A DNA stretch of 55,827 nucleotides, taken from Ilumatobacteraceae bacterium. Its GTDB lineage: Bacteria > Actinomycetota > Acidimicrobiia > Acidimicrobiales > Iamiaceae. The stretch spans positions 1 through 55,827 of the forward strand of contig JAOBWH010000086.1 in the NCBI GenBank assembly GCA_025463265.1. Direction: 5' to 3'. A program made the position numbers and the translations under genes. The notes beneath the pieces are model-generated. The model was given only the letters and a program-made list of their open reading frames with translations. It made no database searches and was not told the origin of the DNA. Position 1 is the first letter of the stretch, and every line of letters starts with the position of its first letter. Below, in pieces: positions 1-8,728 of the stretch.

Positions 1-1
1 C

Positions 2-508
2 CGCGGCAAGGGGCTGGTCAACATCATCCTCGTCCTACCGCTCACCACCCCCGAGATCGTGATGGGGTCGTCGCTGTTCACCCTGTTCTTCGCCCGCAAC
101 GCGACGTTCGGGTTCGCCACCGTGCTGATCGCCCACATCCTGTTCTGCGTGAGCTTCGTGGCGCTCACCGTGCAGGCCCGCGTACGGGGGTTCGACTGGT
201 CGTTGGAGGACGCCGCCCTCGACCTCGGGTCGTCGCCGTGGCGGACGTTCCGCACGATCACGTTCCCGCTGATCCTGCCGGGCATCGCCGCCGCCGCCCT
301 GCTCTCGTTCGCCCTGTCGATCGACGACTACATCATCACCTCGTTCGTGGCCGGCGACTCGACCACCACGTTCCCGATGCGGATCTTCAACGCCAACAAG
401 ACCGAGATCCCGCCCCAGGTCCACGTGATCGCCTCGGCCATCCTCATCGCCACCGTGGGCCTCATGGCCACCGGGGCCGTCCGCACCCTCCGACGGGAAC
501 GCCCGTGA
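2..508 (+). CDS. ABC transporter permease, PotC-like (5' truncated by window edge)
   Basis: C-terminal part (about 168 residues) of an inner-membrane permease of a polyamine/amine ABC importer. The reading frame is open from base 2, so the start lies outside the window. It shows hydrophobic segments and the cytoplasmic EAA loop (DAALDLGSSPWRTFRTITFP), which contacts the ATPase, followed by the terminal membrane-segment pattern typical of PotC. The segment DDYIITSFVAG followed by a TTTFPMRIF stretch is characteristic of spermidine/putrescine permeases. The next gene is a class III aminotransferase, which fits import followed by deamination of an amine. The substrate is inferred from family and context, not shown. 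Confidence 0.85.
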   Translation, partial: RGKGLVNIILVLPLTTPEIVMGSSLFTLFFARNATFGFATVLIAHILFCVSFVALTVQARVRGFDWSLEDAALDLGSSPWRTFRTITFPLILPGIAAAALLSFALSIDDYIITSFVAGDSTTTFPMRIFNANKTEIPPQVHVIASAILIATVGLMATGAVRTLRRERP

Positions 509-660
509 TCTGCCCATCCTGCACGTGATCCACGCGTGGAACCGTCCCTCGACGATCGATCCGCTTGCCACCGACCCCCTCGGTGACGGATGATCCCTCG
601 CAACCGAACCCGACGAACCCGACATCTCGAACCGGCTCCCCGCCTCCGGAGGCACACCCC

Positions 661-2043
661 GTGACCGCCACCACCACCACCGACGACCTCCAGGCCCAGG
701 CCCACGCCCACCTCTGGGGCCACTTCTCCAAGCTCACGCCCGAGGACGCCGGCGGCACCGTGGTCATCGAACGGGGCGACGGCTGCTACGTGTGGGACCA
801 CACCGGCAAGCGCTACCTCGACGGCCTCGCCGGGCTGTTCACCGTGCAGGCCGGCCACGGCCGGCCCTCCATCGCCAAGGCGATGGCCGAGCAGGCCGAG
901 AAGCTGGCGTACTTCCCGGTGTGGACCTACGCCCACCCCACCGCGGCGGAGCTCGCCGCCCGCCTCGCCGCCCTCGCTCCCGGCGACCTGAACCGCGTCT
1001 TCTTCACCACGGGCGGCGGCGAAGCGGTCGAGTCGGCGTGGAAGCTGGCCCGCCAGTACTTCGTGGCCAAGGGCGAGCCCGGCCGCCACAAGGTGATCTC
1101 CCGGAACCTGGCGTACCACGGCGCCACGCTCGGGGCCCTGTCCATCACCGGGCTCGACGCCATCAAGGATGTGTTCGCTCCGCTGATCCCCCAGGGCAAC
1201 CTGAAGGTGCCGAACACCAACTCCTACCGCTACCCGGAGCTCACCCCCGAGGCGCTGCTCGCTCCCGCCGAGGCGATCGAGGCGGCCATCGTCGAGGCCG
1301 GTCCCGAGACCGTGGCGGCCGTGTACCTCGAGCCCGTGCAGAACTCGGGGGGCTGCTTCACCGCTCCCGACGGCTACTTCGCCCGGGTCCGCGAGATCTG
1401 CGACGACTACGGCGTGCTCCTCGTGAGCGACGAGGTGATCTGCGCGTTCGGCCGGCTGGGGTCGATGTTCGGCGCGGAGCGCCTCGGCTACCAGCCCGAC
1501 ATGATCACCATGGCCAAGGGCCTCACGTCGGGCTACTCCCCGCTCGGCGGCGTCATGGTGTCGGACAAGATCGCCGAGCCGTTCCTCGAGAACGATGAGA
1601 TCTTCCTCCACGGCATCACCTTCGGCGGGCACCCGGTGAGCTGCGCCGCCGCCCTCGCCAACCTCGACCTGCTCGAGGGCGAGGACCTCGCCGGCCACGT
1701 CCGGACCAACGAAGGCGCCTTCCGCGCCGCGCTCGAAGGGCTCAAGGACCTGCCCATCGTCGGCGACGTCCGCGGGATGGGCTACTTCTACGGGATCGAG
1801 CTGGTGAAGGACACCACCACCAAGGAGACCTTCACCGAGGCCGAGGCCGACTTCCTCCTGCGCGGCGAGCTCACGCCCCACCTCATCGCCAACGGCCTGC
1901 TGTGCCGGGCCGACGACCGGGGCGAGCCGGTGATCCAGCTGTCGCCGCCGCTGGTGGCCGGACCCGACGAGTTCGAGGAGATCGCCCGCATCATCCGCAT
2001 CGCCCTCCTCCACGCCATGGACGCCATGGAGAAGATGGCGTGA
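661..2043 (+). CDS. Class III PLP aminotransferase (omega-amine/omega-amino acid type)
   Basis: A 460-residue fold-type I aminotransferase moving an amino group from an omega-amine (putrescine, GABA or beta-alanine type) to pyruvate or 2-oxoglutarate. The PLP lysine is near residue 286 (MAKGLTSGYSPLGG), and the cofactor aspartate is near 257 (VSDEVICAFG). The glycine-rich phosphate-binding TTGGGEAVESAWK is also present. GTG 661 is chosen because GGAGG lies about 8 bases upstream; an upstream TTG (565) would add a low-complexity Pro/Thr tail. It sits downstream of the PotC-like permease and overlaps alanine dehydrogenase by GTGA, so the two are probably translationally coupled. If pyruvate is the acceptor, the alanine formed could be recycled by the next enzyme. 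The exact substrate cannot be read from sequence. Confidence 0.9.
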   Translation: MTATTTTDDLQAQAHAHLWGHFSKLTPEDAGGTVVIERGDGCYVWDHTGKRYLDGLAGLFTVQAGHGRPSIAKAMAEQAEKLAYFPVWTYAHPTAAELAARLAALAPGDLNRVFFTTGGGEAVESAWKLARQYFVAKGEPGRHKVISRNLAYHGATLGALSITGLDAIKDVFAPLIPQGNLKVPNTNSYRYPELTPEALLAPAEAIEAAIVEAGPETVAAVYLEPVQNSGGCFTAPDGYFARVREICDDYGVLLVSDEVICAFGRLGSMFGAERLGYQPDMITMAKGLTSGYSPLGGVMVSDKIAEPFLENDEIFLHGITFGGHPVSCAAALANLDLLEGEDLAGHVRTNEGAFRAALEGLKDLPIVGDVRGMGYFYGIELVKDTTTKETFTEAEADFLLRGELTPHLIANGLLCRADDRGEPVIQLSPPLVAGPDEFEEIARIIRIALLHAMDAMEKMA

Positions 2044-3179
2044 GCGCCCCGCTGCTGGTGGGCGTGCCCACCGAGATCAAGGCCGACGAGGGACGCGTCG
2101 CGCTCACCCCCGACGGCGTCCGCGAGCTCCACGGTCACGGCGTCGACGTCATCATCGAGTCCGGCGCCGGCGACGGGGCGGCCATCCCCGACGACGACTT
2201 CCGAGCCGTCGGCGCCGAGATCGTCGCCGGCGCGGACGAGGTGTGGGAGCGCGCCGACCTCATCTGCAAGGTGAAGGAGCCCCAGGAGTCCGAGCTCCAC
2301 CACCTCCGCTCGGACCAGGTGCTGTTCACGTACCTCCACCTCGCCGCCTATCCGGAGGTCGCCGCCGCGCTGCTGGCGGCCGGCACCACCGCCGTGGCCT
2401 ACGAGACGGTGCAGACCGCCGACGGCCTGCTCCCGCTGCTCGCCCCGATGAGCGAGGTCGCCGGACGCATGTCGATCCAGGTGGGCGCCCACTTCCTCGA
2501 GCGCCACAACGGCGGCCGCGGCGTGCTGCTGGGCGGCGTGCCCGGCGTGCGGCCCGCCAGCGTCTGCGTGCTCGGTGCCGGCAACGTGGGCTGGAACGCG
2601 GCATGGATGGCCGCAGGGCTCGAGGCCGAGGTCGACGTCCTCGACAAGAACGTCGACCGGCTCCGCCACGTCGACCAGATCCAGATGGGCCGGGTCACCA
2701 CCCTCACCTCCAACCGGGGCATGGTCGAGCGGGTCGTGACCAACGCCGACCTGGTCATCGGCGCCGTGCTGGTCGCCGGCGGCCGAGCGCCCGTCGTGGT
2801 CGACGAGGACCTGGTGCGGGCCATGAAGCCCGGCGCCGTCGTGGTCGACATCGCCATCGACCAGGGCGGCTGCATCGCCACGTCGCACGAGACCAGCCAC
2901 CACGACCCGGTCTTCGAGAAGCACGGCGTCATCCACTACGCCGTCGGCAACATGCCCGGTGCCGTGCCCCACACCTCGACCTACGCCCTGACCAACGTCA
3001 CGCTCCCCTACCTGTCGGAGCTGGCGTCGCTCGGCGTCGCCGGCGCGGTGGCACGAGACCCGGCCCTGGCCCTGGGCGTCAACACGCTCGGCGGCCACGT
3101 CGTCAACCACTCGGTGGCCGAGGCCGTCGCCAGACCGCACCTCCCCCTCGCCGACGCCCTCGCTGAGACCGGAGCCTGA
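2040..3179 (+). CDS. ald: Alanine dehydrogenase
   Basis: NAD-dependent L-alanine dehydrogenase converting alanine to pyruvate and ammonia. Its 379 residues match the usual family length. Visible features are the N-terminal GVPTEIKADEGRVALTP signature, the substrate-site lysine motif KVKEP (residues 77-81), the catalytic histidine near residue 100 (TYLHLA) and the Rossmann GAGNVG near 178-183. The C-terminal NMPGAVPHTSTYAL segment is also typical. GTG 2040 overlaps the aminotransferase stop (GTGA), indicating one operon. Together with the preceding transaminase it can regenerate pyruvate and release nitrogen as ammonia. The following Lrp-type regulator is a plausible controller. Confidence 0.93.
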   Translation: MSAPLLVGVPTEIKADEGRVALTPDGVRELHGHGVDVIIESGAGDGAAIPDDDFRAVGAEIVAGADEVWERADLICKVKEPQESELHHLRSDQVLFTYLHLAAYPEVAAALLAAGTTAVAYETVQTADGLLPLLAPMSEVAGRMSIQVGAHFLERHNGGRGVLLGGVPGVRPASVCVLGAGNVGWNAAWMAAGLEAEVDVLDKNVDRLRHVDQIQMGRVTTLTSNRGMVERVVTNADLVIGAVLVAGGRAPVVVDEDLVRAMKPGAVVVDIAIDQGGCIATSHETSHHDPVFEKHGVIHYAVGNMPGAVPHTSTYALTNVTLPYLSELASLGVAGAVARDPALALGVNTLGGHVVNHSVAEAVARPHLPLADALAETGA

Positions 3180-3181
3180 CC

Positions 3182-3685
3182 ATGGCCGTGGCCGGGACCC
3201 CGCGACGCAACGGACGATCGGCCCGGGCGGCCGCAGCCCCGGCGCTCGACGAGATCGACAAGGCGATCATCCGGGCCCTGCAGGTCGACGGCCGCATGTC
3301 CTACGCCAAGCTCGGACCCGAGGTCGGGCTCTCCCAGGCCGCCGTCCGCCAGCGGGTGCAGCGCCTCACCGACTCGGGCGTCGTGCAGGTGGTGGCCGTC
3401 ACCGACCCCCTCTCCGTCGGCTTCACCGTCCAGGCGATGATCGGCGTGCGGGCCGAGGGCGATCTCCGCGCGCTCGGAGCCAGCCTCGGCGCCATCGGCG
3501 AGATCGACTACGTCGTGATCGCCTCCGGGTCCTACGACCTGCTCCTCGAGGTGGTCTGCGAGGACAACGATCACCTCCTCGCCCTCGTCAACGACGTCAT
3601 CCGGTCCACGCCCGGTGTCCGCAGCGCCGAGGTCTTCACCTACCTCGACCTGGTGAAGCAGACCTACACCTGGGGCACCCGCTAG
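3182..3685 (+). CDS. Lrp/AsnC family transcriptional regulator
   Basis: A 167-residue feast/famine regulator. After a basic 20-residue tail comes an AsnC-type winged helix-turn-helix (residues about 22-70, containing DEIDKAIIRAL and LSQAAVRQRVQRLTDSGV). A C-terminal RAM (amino-acid sensing) domain follows, with IDYVVIASGSYDLLLEVVC. The ATG lies 2 bases after the ald stop, so it is probably co-transcribed. Lrp-type regulators often control adjacent alanine dehydrogenase and aminotransferase genes in actinobacteria, so local control is a reasonable inference. No operator could be identified with confidence. Confidence 0.92.
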   Translation: MAVAGTPRRNGRSARAAAAPALDEIDKAIIRALQVDGRMSYAKLGPEVGLSQAAVRQRVQRLTDSGVVQVVAVTDPLSVGFTVQAMIGVRAEGDLRALGASLGAIGEIDYVVIASGSYDLLLEVVCEDNDHLLALVNDVIRSTPGVRSAEVFTYLDLVKQTYTWGTR

Positions 3686-3688
3686 CCC

Positions 3689-4459
3689 GTGGACACCGAG
3701 ACGGAGATCATCACCGCGGACAGCCCGCGCTCGGTGCGGCGGGCGATCATGCTCCAAGATTGGAACGACCTGGCGTCGATCCACTGGCGCTACGACCCCG
3801 CCGACGTGCAGGCCCTGCTCCCGGACGGCTTCCGGGCGGACACGTTCGACGGGTCGGCGTGGGTCGGGGTCCTGCCGTTCCACATGCGGCGGGTGCGGTT
3901 CCCCCACCTGCCCGCCTTCGGGCCCCTGTCGACGTTCCCCGAGACCAACGTGCGCACCTACCTCATCGACCCGGCCGGCAGACGGGCCGTGTGGTTCTGC
4001 AGCCTGGACATCACCCGGCTCATCACCGCACTGGTGGCCCGGGCCAGCTACCGGCTCCCCTACTGCTGGGCGAAGATGTCGATCGACCGTTCCGGTGGCG
4101 ACGACCGACCGGTGCGCCCGGGCGACACCGTGGCCTACCGCTCCCGCCGACGCTGGCCCGTGGCCGACGCCGAGACGGACATCGCCGTCCGGGTGGGTGA
4201 GGCGATCGCGCCGTCCGAGGTGAGCCAGCTGGAGCACTTCCTCAGCGCTCGCTGGGCGCTCGGGACGGCGTTCGGCAAGCGGCTGATGTGGGCCGACGTC
4301 GACCATCCCCCGTGGCCGCTGCACCGCGCCGAGCTCCTCCACCTCGACCAGACCGTGATCACCGCCGCCGGCCTCCCGGCTCCCGAAGGCGATCCGTACG
4401 TGCTCTGGTCCCCCGGCATCGACGTCCGCATCGCCCTTCCCTCCCGGGTCCGGCTCTGA
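3689..4459 (+). CDS. DUF2071 (YqjF-like) protein
   Basis: A 256-residue cytoplasmic protein of the DUF2071/YqjF family. Recognisable features are the N-terminal WNDLASIHWRYDPADVQALL, then WVGVLPFHM, FPETNVRTYL and VWFCSLD, all typical of the family. GTG 3689 begins 3 bases after the regulator stop, so it is the last gene of the run starting at 661. The biochemical role of the family is unknown; its fold is related to acetoacetate decarboxylase-like proteins. No functional link to the amine genes can be read beyond co-directionality. Confidence 0.85.
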   Translation: MDTETEIITADSPRSVRRAIMLQDWNDLASIHWRYDPADVQALLPDGFRADTFDGSAWVGVLPFHMRRVRFPHLPAFGPLSTFPETNVRTYLIDPAGRRAVWFCSLDITRLITALVARASYRLPYCWAKMSIDRSGGDDRPVRPGDTVAYRSRRRWPVADAETDIAVRVGEAIAPSEVSQLEHFLSARWALGTAFGKRLMWADVDHPPWPLHRAELLHLDQTVITAAGLPAPEGDPYVLWSPGIDVRIALPSRVRL

Positions 4460-4472
4460 CGGCTCGCCAGCG

Positions 4473-4916
4473 TCAGAGGTCGCGCTCGTACACGATGTCG
4501 CCGACGTGGGTGGCGACCTGGTCGTAGAGCGCCCGAGCGGTGGCGTTGGTGGTGCGGGTGTGCCAGTAGAGCTTCTCGGCGCCCGCCTCTGCCGCCAGGT
4601 CCGCCGTCGCCTCGATCAGGGCCCGTCCGGCCCCGGAGCCACGGGAGTCAGGCGACACGAACAGGTCTTCGAGGTAGCAGTAGGTCGTGGTCGCCCACGT
4701 GGAACGGTGGAAGTGGTGGTGGCAGAACCCGATGAGGTTCCCGTCCACGAAGGCCCCGATCGCGCCCGTCGGCTCGTCCTCGTCGAAGAACCGCGCCCAG
4801 CTGAGGCCGGTGATCTCGTCGGGCAGCTCCTCCTCGTAGAACACGAGGTAGCCCTGCCACAGGGGGTCCCAAGCCGGTCGGTCTTCGGGCACGAGCGGTC
4901 GGATCGAGAGCGTCAC
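4473..4916 (-). CDS. GNAT family N-acetyltransferase
   Basis: A 147-residue acetyl-CoA-dependent acetyltransferase. The acetyl-CoA binding motif A is visible as EDLFVSPDSRGSGAGRALIE (residues about 83-102), and the C-terminal motif B region is LYWHTRTTNATARALYDQVA. GTG 4916 is chosen because the protein then begins with VTLSIRPLVPEDRPAW, the usual GNAT beta-strand opening. Longer in-frame extensions are only the shadow of the acyl-CoA dehydrogenase on the other strand. It is divergent from that gene with 39 bases between starts. The substrate is unknown. Confidence 0.88.
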   Translation of the reverse strand: MTLSIRPLVPEDRPAWDPLWQGYLVFYEEELPDEITGLSWARFFDEDEPTGAIGAFVDGNLIGFCHHHFHRSTWATTTYCYLEDLFVSPDSRGSGAGRALIEATADLAAEAGAEKLYWHTRTTNATARALYDQVATHVGDIVYERDL

Positions 4917-4955
4917 CTGCTCAGCATCGCACCCGCCGGCTGGCAGGATGGTCGG

Positions 4956-6104
4956 ATGCAGCGCACGATCTTCACCGACGAGCACGACATGTTCCGCGAC
5001 GCCTTCCGGCAGTTCGTGGACAAGGAGATCGTGCCGGGCTTCCTCCAGTGGGAGGCCGACGGGATCGTGCCTCGGGAGCTGTTCGCAGCGGCGGGTGCGT
5101 CCGGCTTCCTGGGGATCGACGTCCCCGAGGCGCTCGGCGGCGGTGGAGTGGACGACTTCCGGTACAACCTCATCATCGGCGAGGAGCTTCAGCGCTCCGG
5201 CACCGGCGGGGCCGGCCTCGGCATCACGCTCCACAACGACATCTGCCTGCCGTACTTCACGTCCCTGTGCACCGACGAGCAGAAGGACCGGTGGCTGCCC
5301 GGCATCTGCTCCGGCGAGCTCATCACCGCCATCGCCATGACCGAGCCCGGCATCGGTTCGGACCTGGCGTCGATGTCCACCACCGCGATCCGCGACGGCG
5401 AGAACTACGTCGTCAACGGGTCGAAGACGTTCATCACCAACGGCATCAACGCCGACCTCGTGATCACCGCGGTCAAGACCGACCCCACGCAGAAGCACAA
5501 GGGCATGAGCCTCGTGGTGATCGAGCGGGGCATGGACGGCTTCGAGCGCGGCCGCAACCTGGAGAAGGTCGGCCTGCACAGCCAGGACACCGCCGAGCTG
5601 TTCTTCACCGACGTCCAGGTGCCGGTGGGCAACCTGCTGGGCACCGAGGGGCAGGGCTTCGTCCACCTCGTGCACAACCTGCCCCAGGAGCGCCTCTCGA
5701 TCGCCGCGTCCGCGGTGGCCGCGGCCGAGGCCGCCCTCGGCTGGACCCTGGAGTACGTGAAGGAGCGCAAGGCGTTCAACCAGCCGGTGGGGTCGTTCCA
5801 GAACAGCCGGTTCCGGTTGGCCGAGATGCGCACCGAGATCGACCTCGGCCAGGTGTACGTCGATCGCTGCATCGAGGGGCTCAACGACGGCACCCTCACC
5901 GCCGAGGAGGCCGCCCAGGCCAAGTGGTGGTGCACGGAGCTGCAGAAGCGCACCATCGACACCTGCGTGCAGCTCCACGGCGGCTACGGCTACATGCTCG
6001 AGTACCCCATCGCCCGGGCGTACACCGATGCGCGCATCACCACGATCTACGGCGGCACCACCGAGATCATGAAGGAGATCATCGGCCGCTCACTCGGCGT
6101 CTGA
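4956..6104 (+). CDS. Acyl-CoA dehydrogenase (isovaleryl/long-chain type)
   Basis: A 382-residue FAD flavoprotein catalysing alpha,beta-dehydrogenation of an acyl-CoA and passing electrons to ETF. Family marks include AMTEPGIGSDLASM (FAD/substrate loop), GSKTFITNG and the C-terminal LHGGYGYMLEYPIARAYTDA. The usual catalytic YEGT glutamate is replaced (IYGGTTEI). Instead a glutamate near residue 245 (PQERLSI) matches the helix-G catalytic base used by isovaleryl- and long-chain enzymes. ATG 4956 is supported by a CAGGAT hexamer at 4944-4949, placing the predicted transcription start at the codon. The stop overlaps the start of the next gene. Confidence 0.9.
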   Translation: MQRTIFTDEHDMFRDAFRQFVDKEIVPGFLQWEADGIVPRELFAAAGASGFLGIDVPEALGGGGVDDFRYNLIIGEELQRSGTGGAGLGITLHNDICLPYFTSLCTDEQKDRWLPGICSGELITAIAMTEPGIGSDLASMSTTAIRDGENYVVNGSKTFITNGINADLVITAVKTDPTQKHKGMSLVVIERGMDGFERGRNLEKVGLHSQDTAELFFTDVQVPVGNLLGTEGQGFVHLVHNLPQERLSIAASAVAAAEAALGWTLEYVKERKAFNQPVGSFQNSRFRLAEMRTEIDLGQVYVDRCIEGLNDGTLTAEEAAQAKWWCTELQKRTIDTCVQLHGGYGYMLEYPIARAYTDARITTIYGGTTEIMKEIIGRSLGV

Positions 6105-6697
6105 TGGAGCCGGTCGAGCCCAGCGTCCCCGAGGAGACGATCCCCGCCGGCGAACCGGTCCACCGGTCATGGCCGGCTGCGCCGTTCGAGCCGCTCGTCC
6201 CCGGTCTGGCGGTCCCATCGGCCGGTCCGCTTCCCCTGGTCTGGACCGTGAAGCGGCGGTGGATCCCGCGCCTCGGAGCGGACACGCTCTGGGCTCGCTT
6301 CTGGCGACGATTCCGGCGCATGTTCGGTCGAGCTGGCGAGGCCGCCGGGTCGGACCTGGGCTGCGCCGGCGACGTGGCGGGCGGCATCCTGGCCGCCATC
6401 GTCGTGGCGGTCGTCCTGCTCGTCGTGATCTTCATCGTCTTTCCTGCGGTGGTTGCTGTCATCGACCTGGCGATCCTGTTGATCCTGGCTCTCGGCGGCC
6501 TGATTGCCCGGGTGTGCTTCCGGCGGCCCTGGCTCATCGACGCCCGCGACGGCACCGGCCGGGTGCTGCGCTGGCGCGTCGTCGGCTGGAAGGCCAGCTC
6601 TCACCGGGTGGAGGACATCCGCCACCTGCTCGCCGACGGGATGGTTCCTCCCGACGCCGAAGTGTTCCGCGACCCGGTCCACGAGGAACCGGACTGA
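6104..6697 (+). CDS. Hypothetical membrane protein
   Basis: A 197-residue protein of unknown function. An acidic, Pro-rich N-terminus (about 45 residues) is followed by a basic segment (WARFWRRFRRMFGR), then two closely spaced hydrophobic helices (about residues 90-135, rich in Val/Ile/Leu). A charged cytoplasmic tail contains WRVVGWKASSHRVEDIRHLL. ATG 6104 overlaps the stop of the acyl-CoA dehydrogenase (TGATG), so translation is probably coupled. I do not recognise a named family. Confidence 0.7.
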   Translation: MEPVEPSVPEETIPAGEPVHRSWPAAPFEPLVPGLAVPSAGPLPLVWTVKRRWIPRLGADTLWARFWRRFRRMFGRAGEAAGSDLGCAGDVAGGILAAIVVAVVLLVVIFIVFPAVVAVIDLAILLILALGGLIARVCFRRPWLIDARDGTGRVLRWRVVGWKASSHRVEDIRHLLADGMVPPDAEVFRDPVHEEPD

Positions 6698-6797
6698 GCT
6701 AGCTGTTGTGGCCTGGGACGGTGTTGACAACCGGATGTGAGTGAGCCCCTGCCGAGTGCGAAGCTGTCGAGGCAACACACGAACCCAGGAGGCCCGG

Positions 6798-7180
6798 ATG
6801 CACGGTAACGCTCCTCGCACCCCTAGGGCCGGCTCCGGCTTTGTCACCGCACCGCCGATGGGTGGTCGGTCGCTGCTACCGCCGAGTCGATGAACATCTC
6901 GCGCCGACCGCTCCCAAGTGGTGGCGGCGCTACGTCGCCGGGGGCACCACCGGCTTGGTCGACCGGTCGAGGCGGCCGCACACCTGCCCGCATCGGAACC
7001 CCGCCAGCGTCGAGCGGCGCATCTTGGCGCTGCGCCAGTCCCGCAAGCTCGGTCCCGCCTGCCTGGCCGGCATCGTCGACGTCCCGGCGTCGACGGTCCA
7101 CCGGGTCCTGGTTCGCCACGGCATCAACCGGCTGCGCTGGGATGGACCGGCGACCGGGCGGGGAATCCGCATCGGGCCGC
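6798..7180 (+). pseudogene. IS481-type transposase remnant (frameshifted, DDE domain missing)
   Basis: The conceptual protein of an IS481-family transposase N-terminus is spread over three frames. MHGNAPRTPRAGSG starts at 6798 in one frame. LCHRTADGWSVAATAESMNI follows from about 6839 in a second. APKWWRRYVAGGTTGLVDRS runs from about 6907 in the third and continues to VLVRHGINRLRW. A single missing C within the tcgcgccgacc stretch explains the second shift. The catalytic DDE core that should follow is absent, so the element is dead. It lies beside the lower-GC ATPase/TOPRIM pair and marks this as an insertion hotspot. Terminal inverted repeats could not be fixed. Confidence 0.75.
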
Positions 7181-7483
7181 ACCACGAGTCCTTCATCGGC
7201 CCCGTGATCTCGTCGAAGCGGTCATCGGCTCCGACCGACCGTCTCTACCGAGACCGACGACGCCAGCAGAGCGGCCACCGCCGGGACGATGATGACACCT
7301 GCTACCCCATGGCTGCGAGCTAAGGGGATGGAGCGAGGCCCGTTCCGCATACTCATCCGACTCCGATGGTGCATGCGTTTCGGGCACGCAGGCCGTCGTC
7401 GATGCCCTTGTTGGCCTGATCTCGTCTGAGAGGCCGGGCGTAGTGGGATAGATTGTGCCGTCCGCGACGATAGGACCTGTCGA
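7181..7483. other. Non-coding stretch, scar between IS remnant and defence pair
   Basis: About 300 bases with no protein-like frame. The first third may be decayed IS sequence. The rest is lower in GC than the flanking chromosome and includes candidate AT-containing promoter elements (ggatagattg at about 7445-7454) upstream of the ATPase start at 7484. Nothing else recognised. Confidence 0.4.
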
Positions 7484-8728
7484 ATGCTGAGACGATTTGG
7501 CGCGACCAATTTCAAATCGCTCGTGGAGGTATCGCTGCAGCTGCCACGCCTCACAGTTCTATTCGGACCGAACGCGGTTGGAAAGTCCAACTTCCTCGAT
7601 GGTCTTGTAGTGCTATCCCGTCTGGCATCAGAGAGAACCGTTGGGGACGCACTGTCCGAACCCGTGCGCGGCCACCCACTTGAGTTGCTGTCGCTGCCGC
7701 CAGACGGTCTTCCCGGCCTCGTCCGACAAGGCACGGGCAAATTCTCGCTTCAGGCAGACCTAGCCCCTCGGGGATTTCCGGTCGGGCAACTGCTTCGATA
7801 CGGCGCATCCATCGGTGTAGACCCTCGATCCGGCGAAGTTCGGGTGCTCGAGGAGCATCTCGGACGTATCTATACCTCCGGAAAACCCGTCGGAAACCCG
7901 AAGATTGAGACAGTGGATGACGAAGTGCGTCTTCGACGCGAAAAGCAAGGTCGACCCTACGTGGAAGCTGTTGGCCAGGGATTCACGCAACTCTCGAACC
8001 TGCGTCTTACCGGAGAGCCATACCTCACTATCGAGTCCGCTCGCGACGAGCTTTCGAACATTCGCACCTACTACCTCGACCCTCGAAACGCAATGCGGCG
8101 CGGCTCCCCTCCAAAAGAAGTTCATGACATTGGTCCGTTGGGCGGCGACCTGGCACCGTTCCTGTACCGCCTGAAGCACGTCAACCCAAAGGCCTTTAAC
8201 GCAGTAGATCGGACGCTTCGTGCGATCATTCCTGGCATTCAAGCGGTCGACGCAACTCTCGACGAACAGCGTGGCGTCATTGACGTACTAATTCGCCAAG
8301 ATGGAATCGATTACCCGAGTCGAATCGTGTCCGAGGGCACCTTGCGAGTGTTAGCGCTGTGCTGCATTGCACTCAACCCATGGCCTGGAACCGTCGTGGC
8401 ATTCGAGGAACCAGAAAACGGCGTTCACCCTCGTCGACTGGAACTCGTTGCCCGTCTGCTGTTCGGTATGGCCCAAGACCGGACACAACAGGTGATCGTT
8501 ACCAGTCACTCGCCCCTGTTCTGTCAAGAAATTCTACGGCTTAAGCGAGAGAGTGCGTTCACGGATGTGGGCCTCGTGGTAGCTGGACGATCCGGGCTCC
8601 AGACGAAGTGGCGGCGATTTGACGAGGATACCCTATTTGCAGACGACGAACTCGTGGAATCTTTTAGTTCAAAGGCCGAAGACGGATTGTTCGAAGAACT
8701 CGTACTTCGCGGACTGATCGATGCCTGA
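7484..8728 (+). CDS. AAA (AAA_21/OLD-like) ATPase, candidate defence ATPase
   Basis: A 414-residue ABC/SMC-type ATPase with the two half-sites of the OLD/RecF class. Walker A is GPNAVGKSN at residues 28-36. The signature-like VSEGTLRVLALC lies near 287, Walker B EEPENGVHP near 308, and the switch histidine near 342 (VTSHSPLF). The middle (about 80-260) is a variable insertion. The stop overlaps the following TOPRIM-like gene by 8 bases. ATPase/TOPRIM pairs of this layout (Gabija-, RloAB/AbiL- and PARIS-related) typically sense phage and unleash a nuclease. Base composition is clearly lower in GC than the neighbours and less common codons occur, which suggests transfer. The specific system name cannot be assigned. 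Confidence 0.85.
   Translation: MLRRFGATNFKSLVEVSLQLPRLTVLFGPNAVGKSNFLDGLVVLSRLASERTVGDALSEPVRGHPLELLSLPPDGLPGLVRQGTGKFSLQADLAPRGFPVGQLLRYGASIGVDPRSGEVRVLEEHLGRIYTSGKPVGNPKIETVDDEVRLRREKQGRPYVEAVGQGFTQLSNLRLTGEPYLTIESARDELSNIRTYYLDPRNAMRRGSPPKEVHDIGPLGGDLAPFLYRLKHVNPKAFNAVDRTLRAIIPGIQAVDATLDEQRGVIDVLIRQDGIDYPSRIVSEGTLRVLALCCIALNPWPGTVVAFEEPENGVHPRRLELVARLLFGMAQDRTQQVIVTSHSPLFCQEILRLKRESAFTDVGLVVAGRSGLQTKWRRFDEDTLFADDELVESFSSKAEDGLFEELVLRGLIDA

Noticed and set aside
328-2013. Long open frame of 561 codons antisense to the aminotransferase
   Set aside because: It is the mirror frame of a high-GC gene: composition is Gly/Arg/His-rich without domains, and the plus-strand aminotransferase is unmistakable. 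The same holds for the long antisense frames at 1788-3140, 3008-4342, 15067-16359, 16247-17323, 20117-21382 and 37278-38732.
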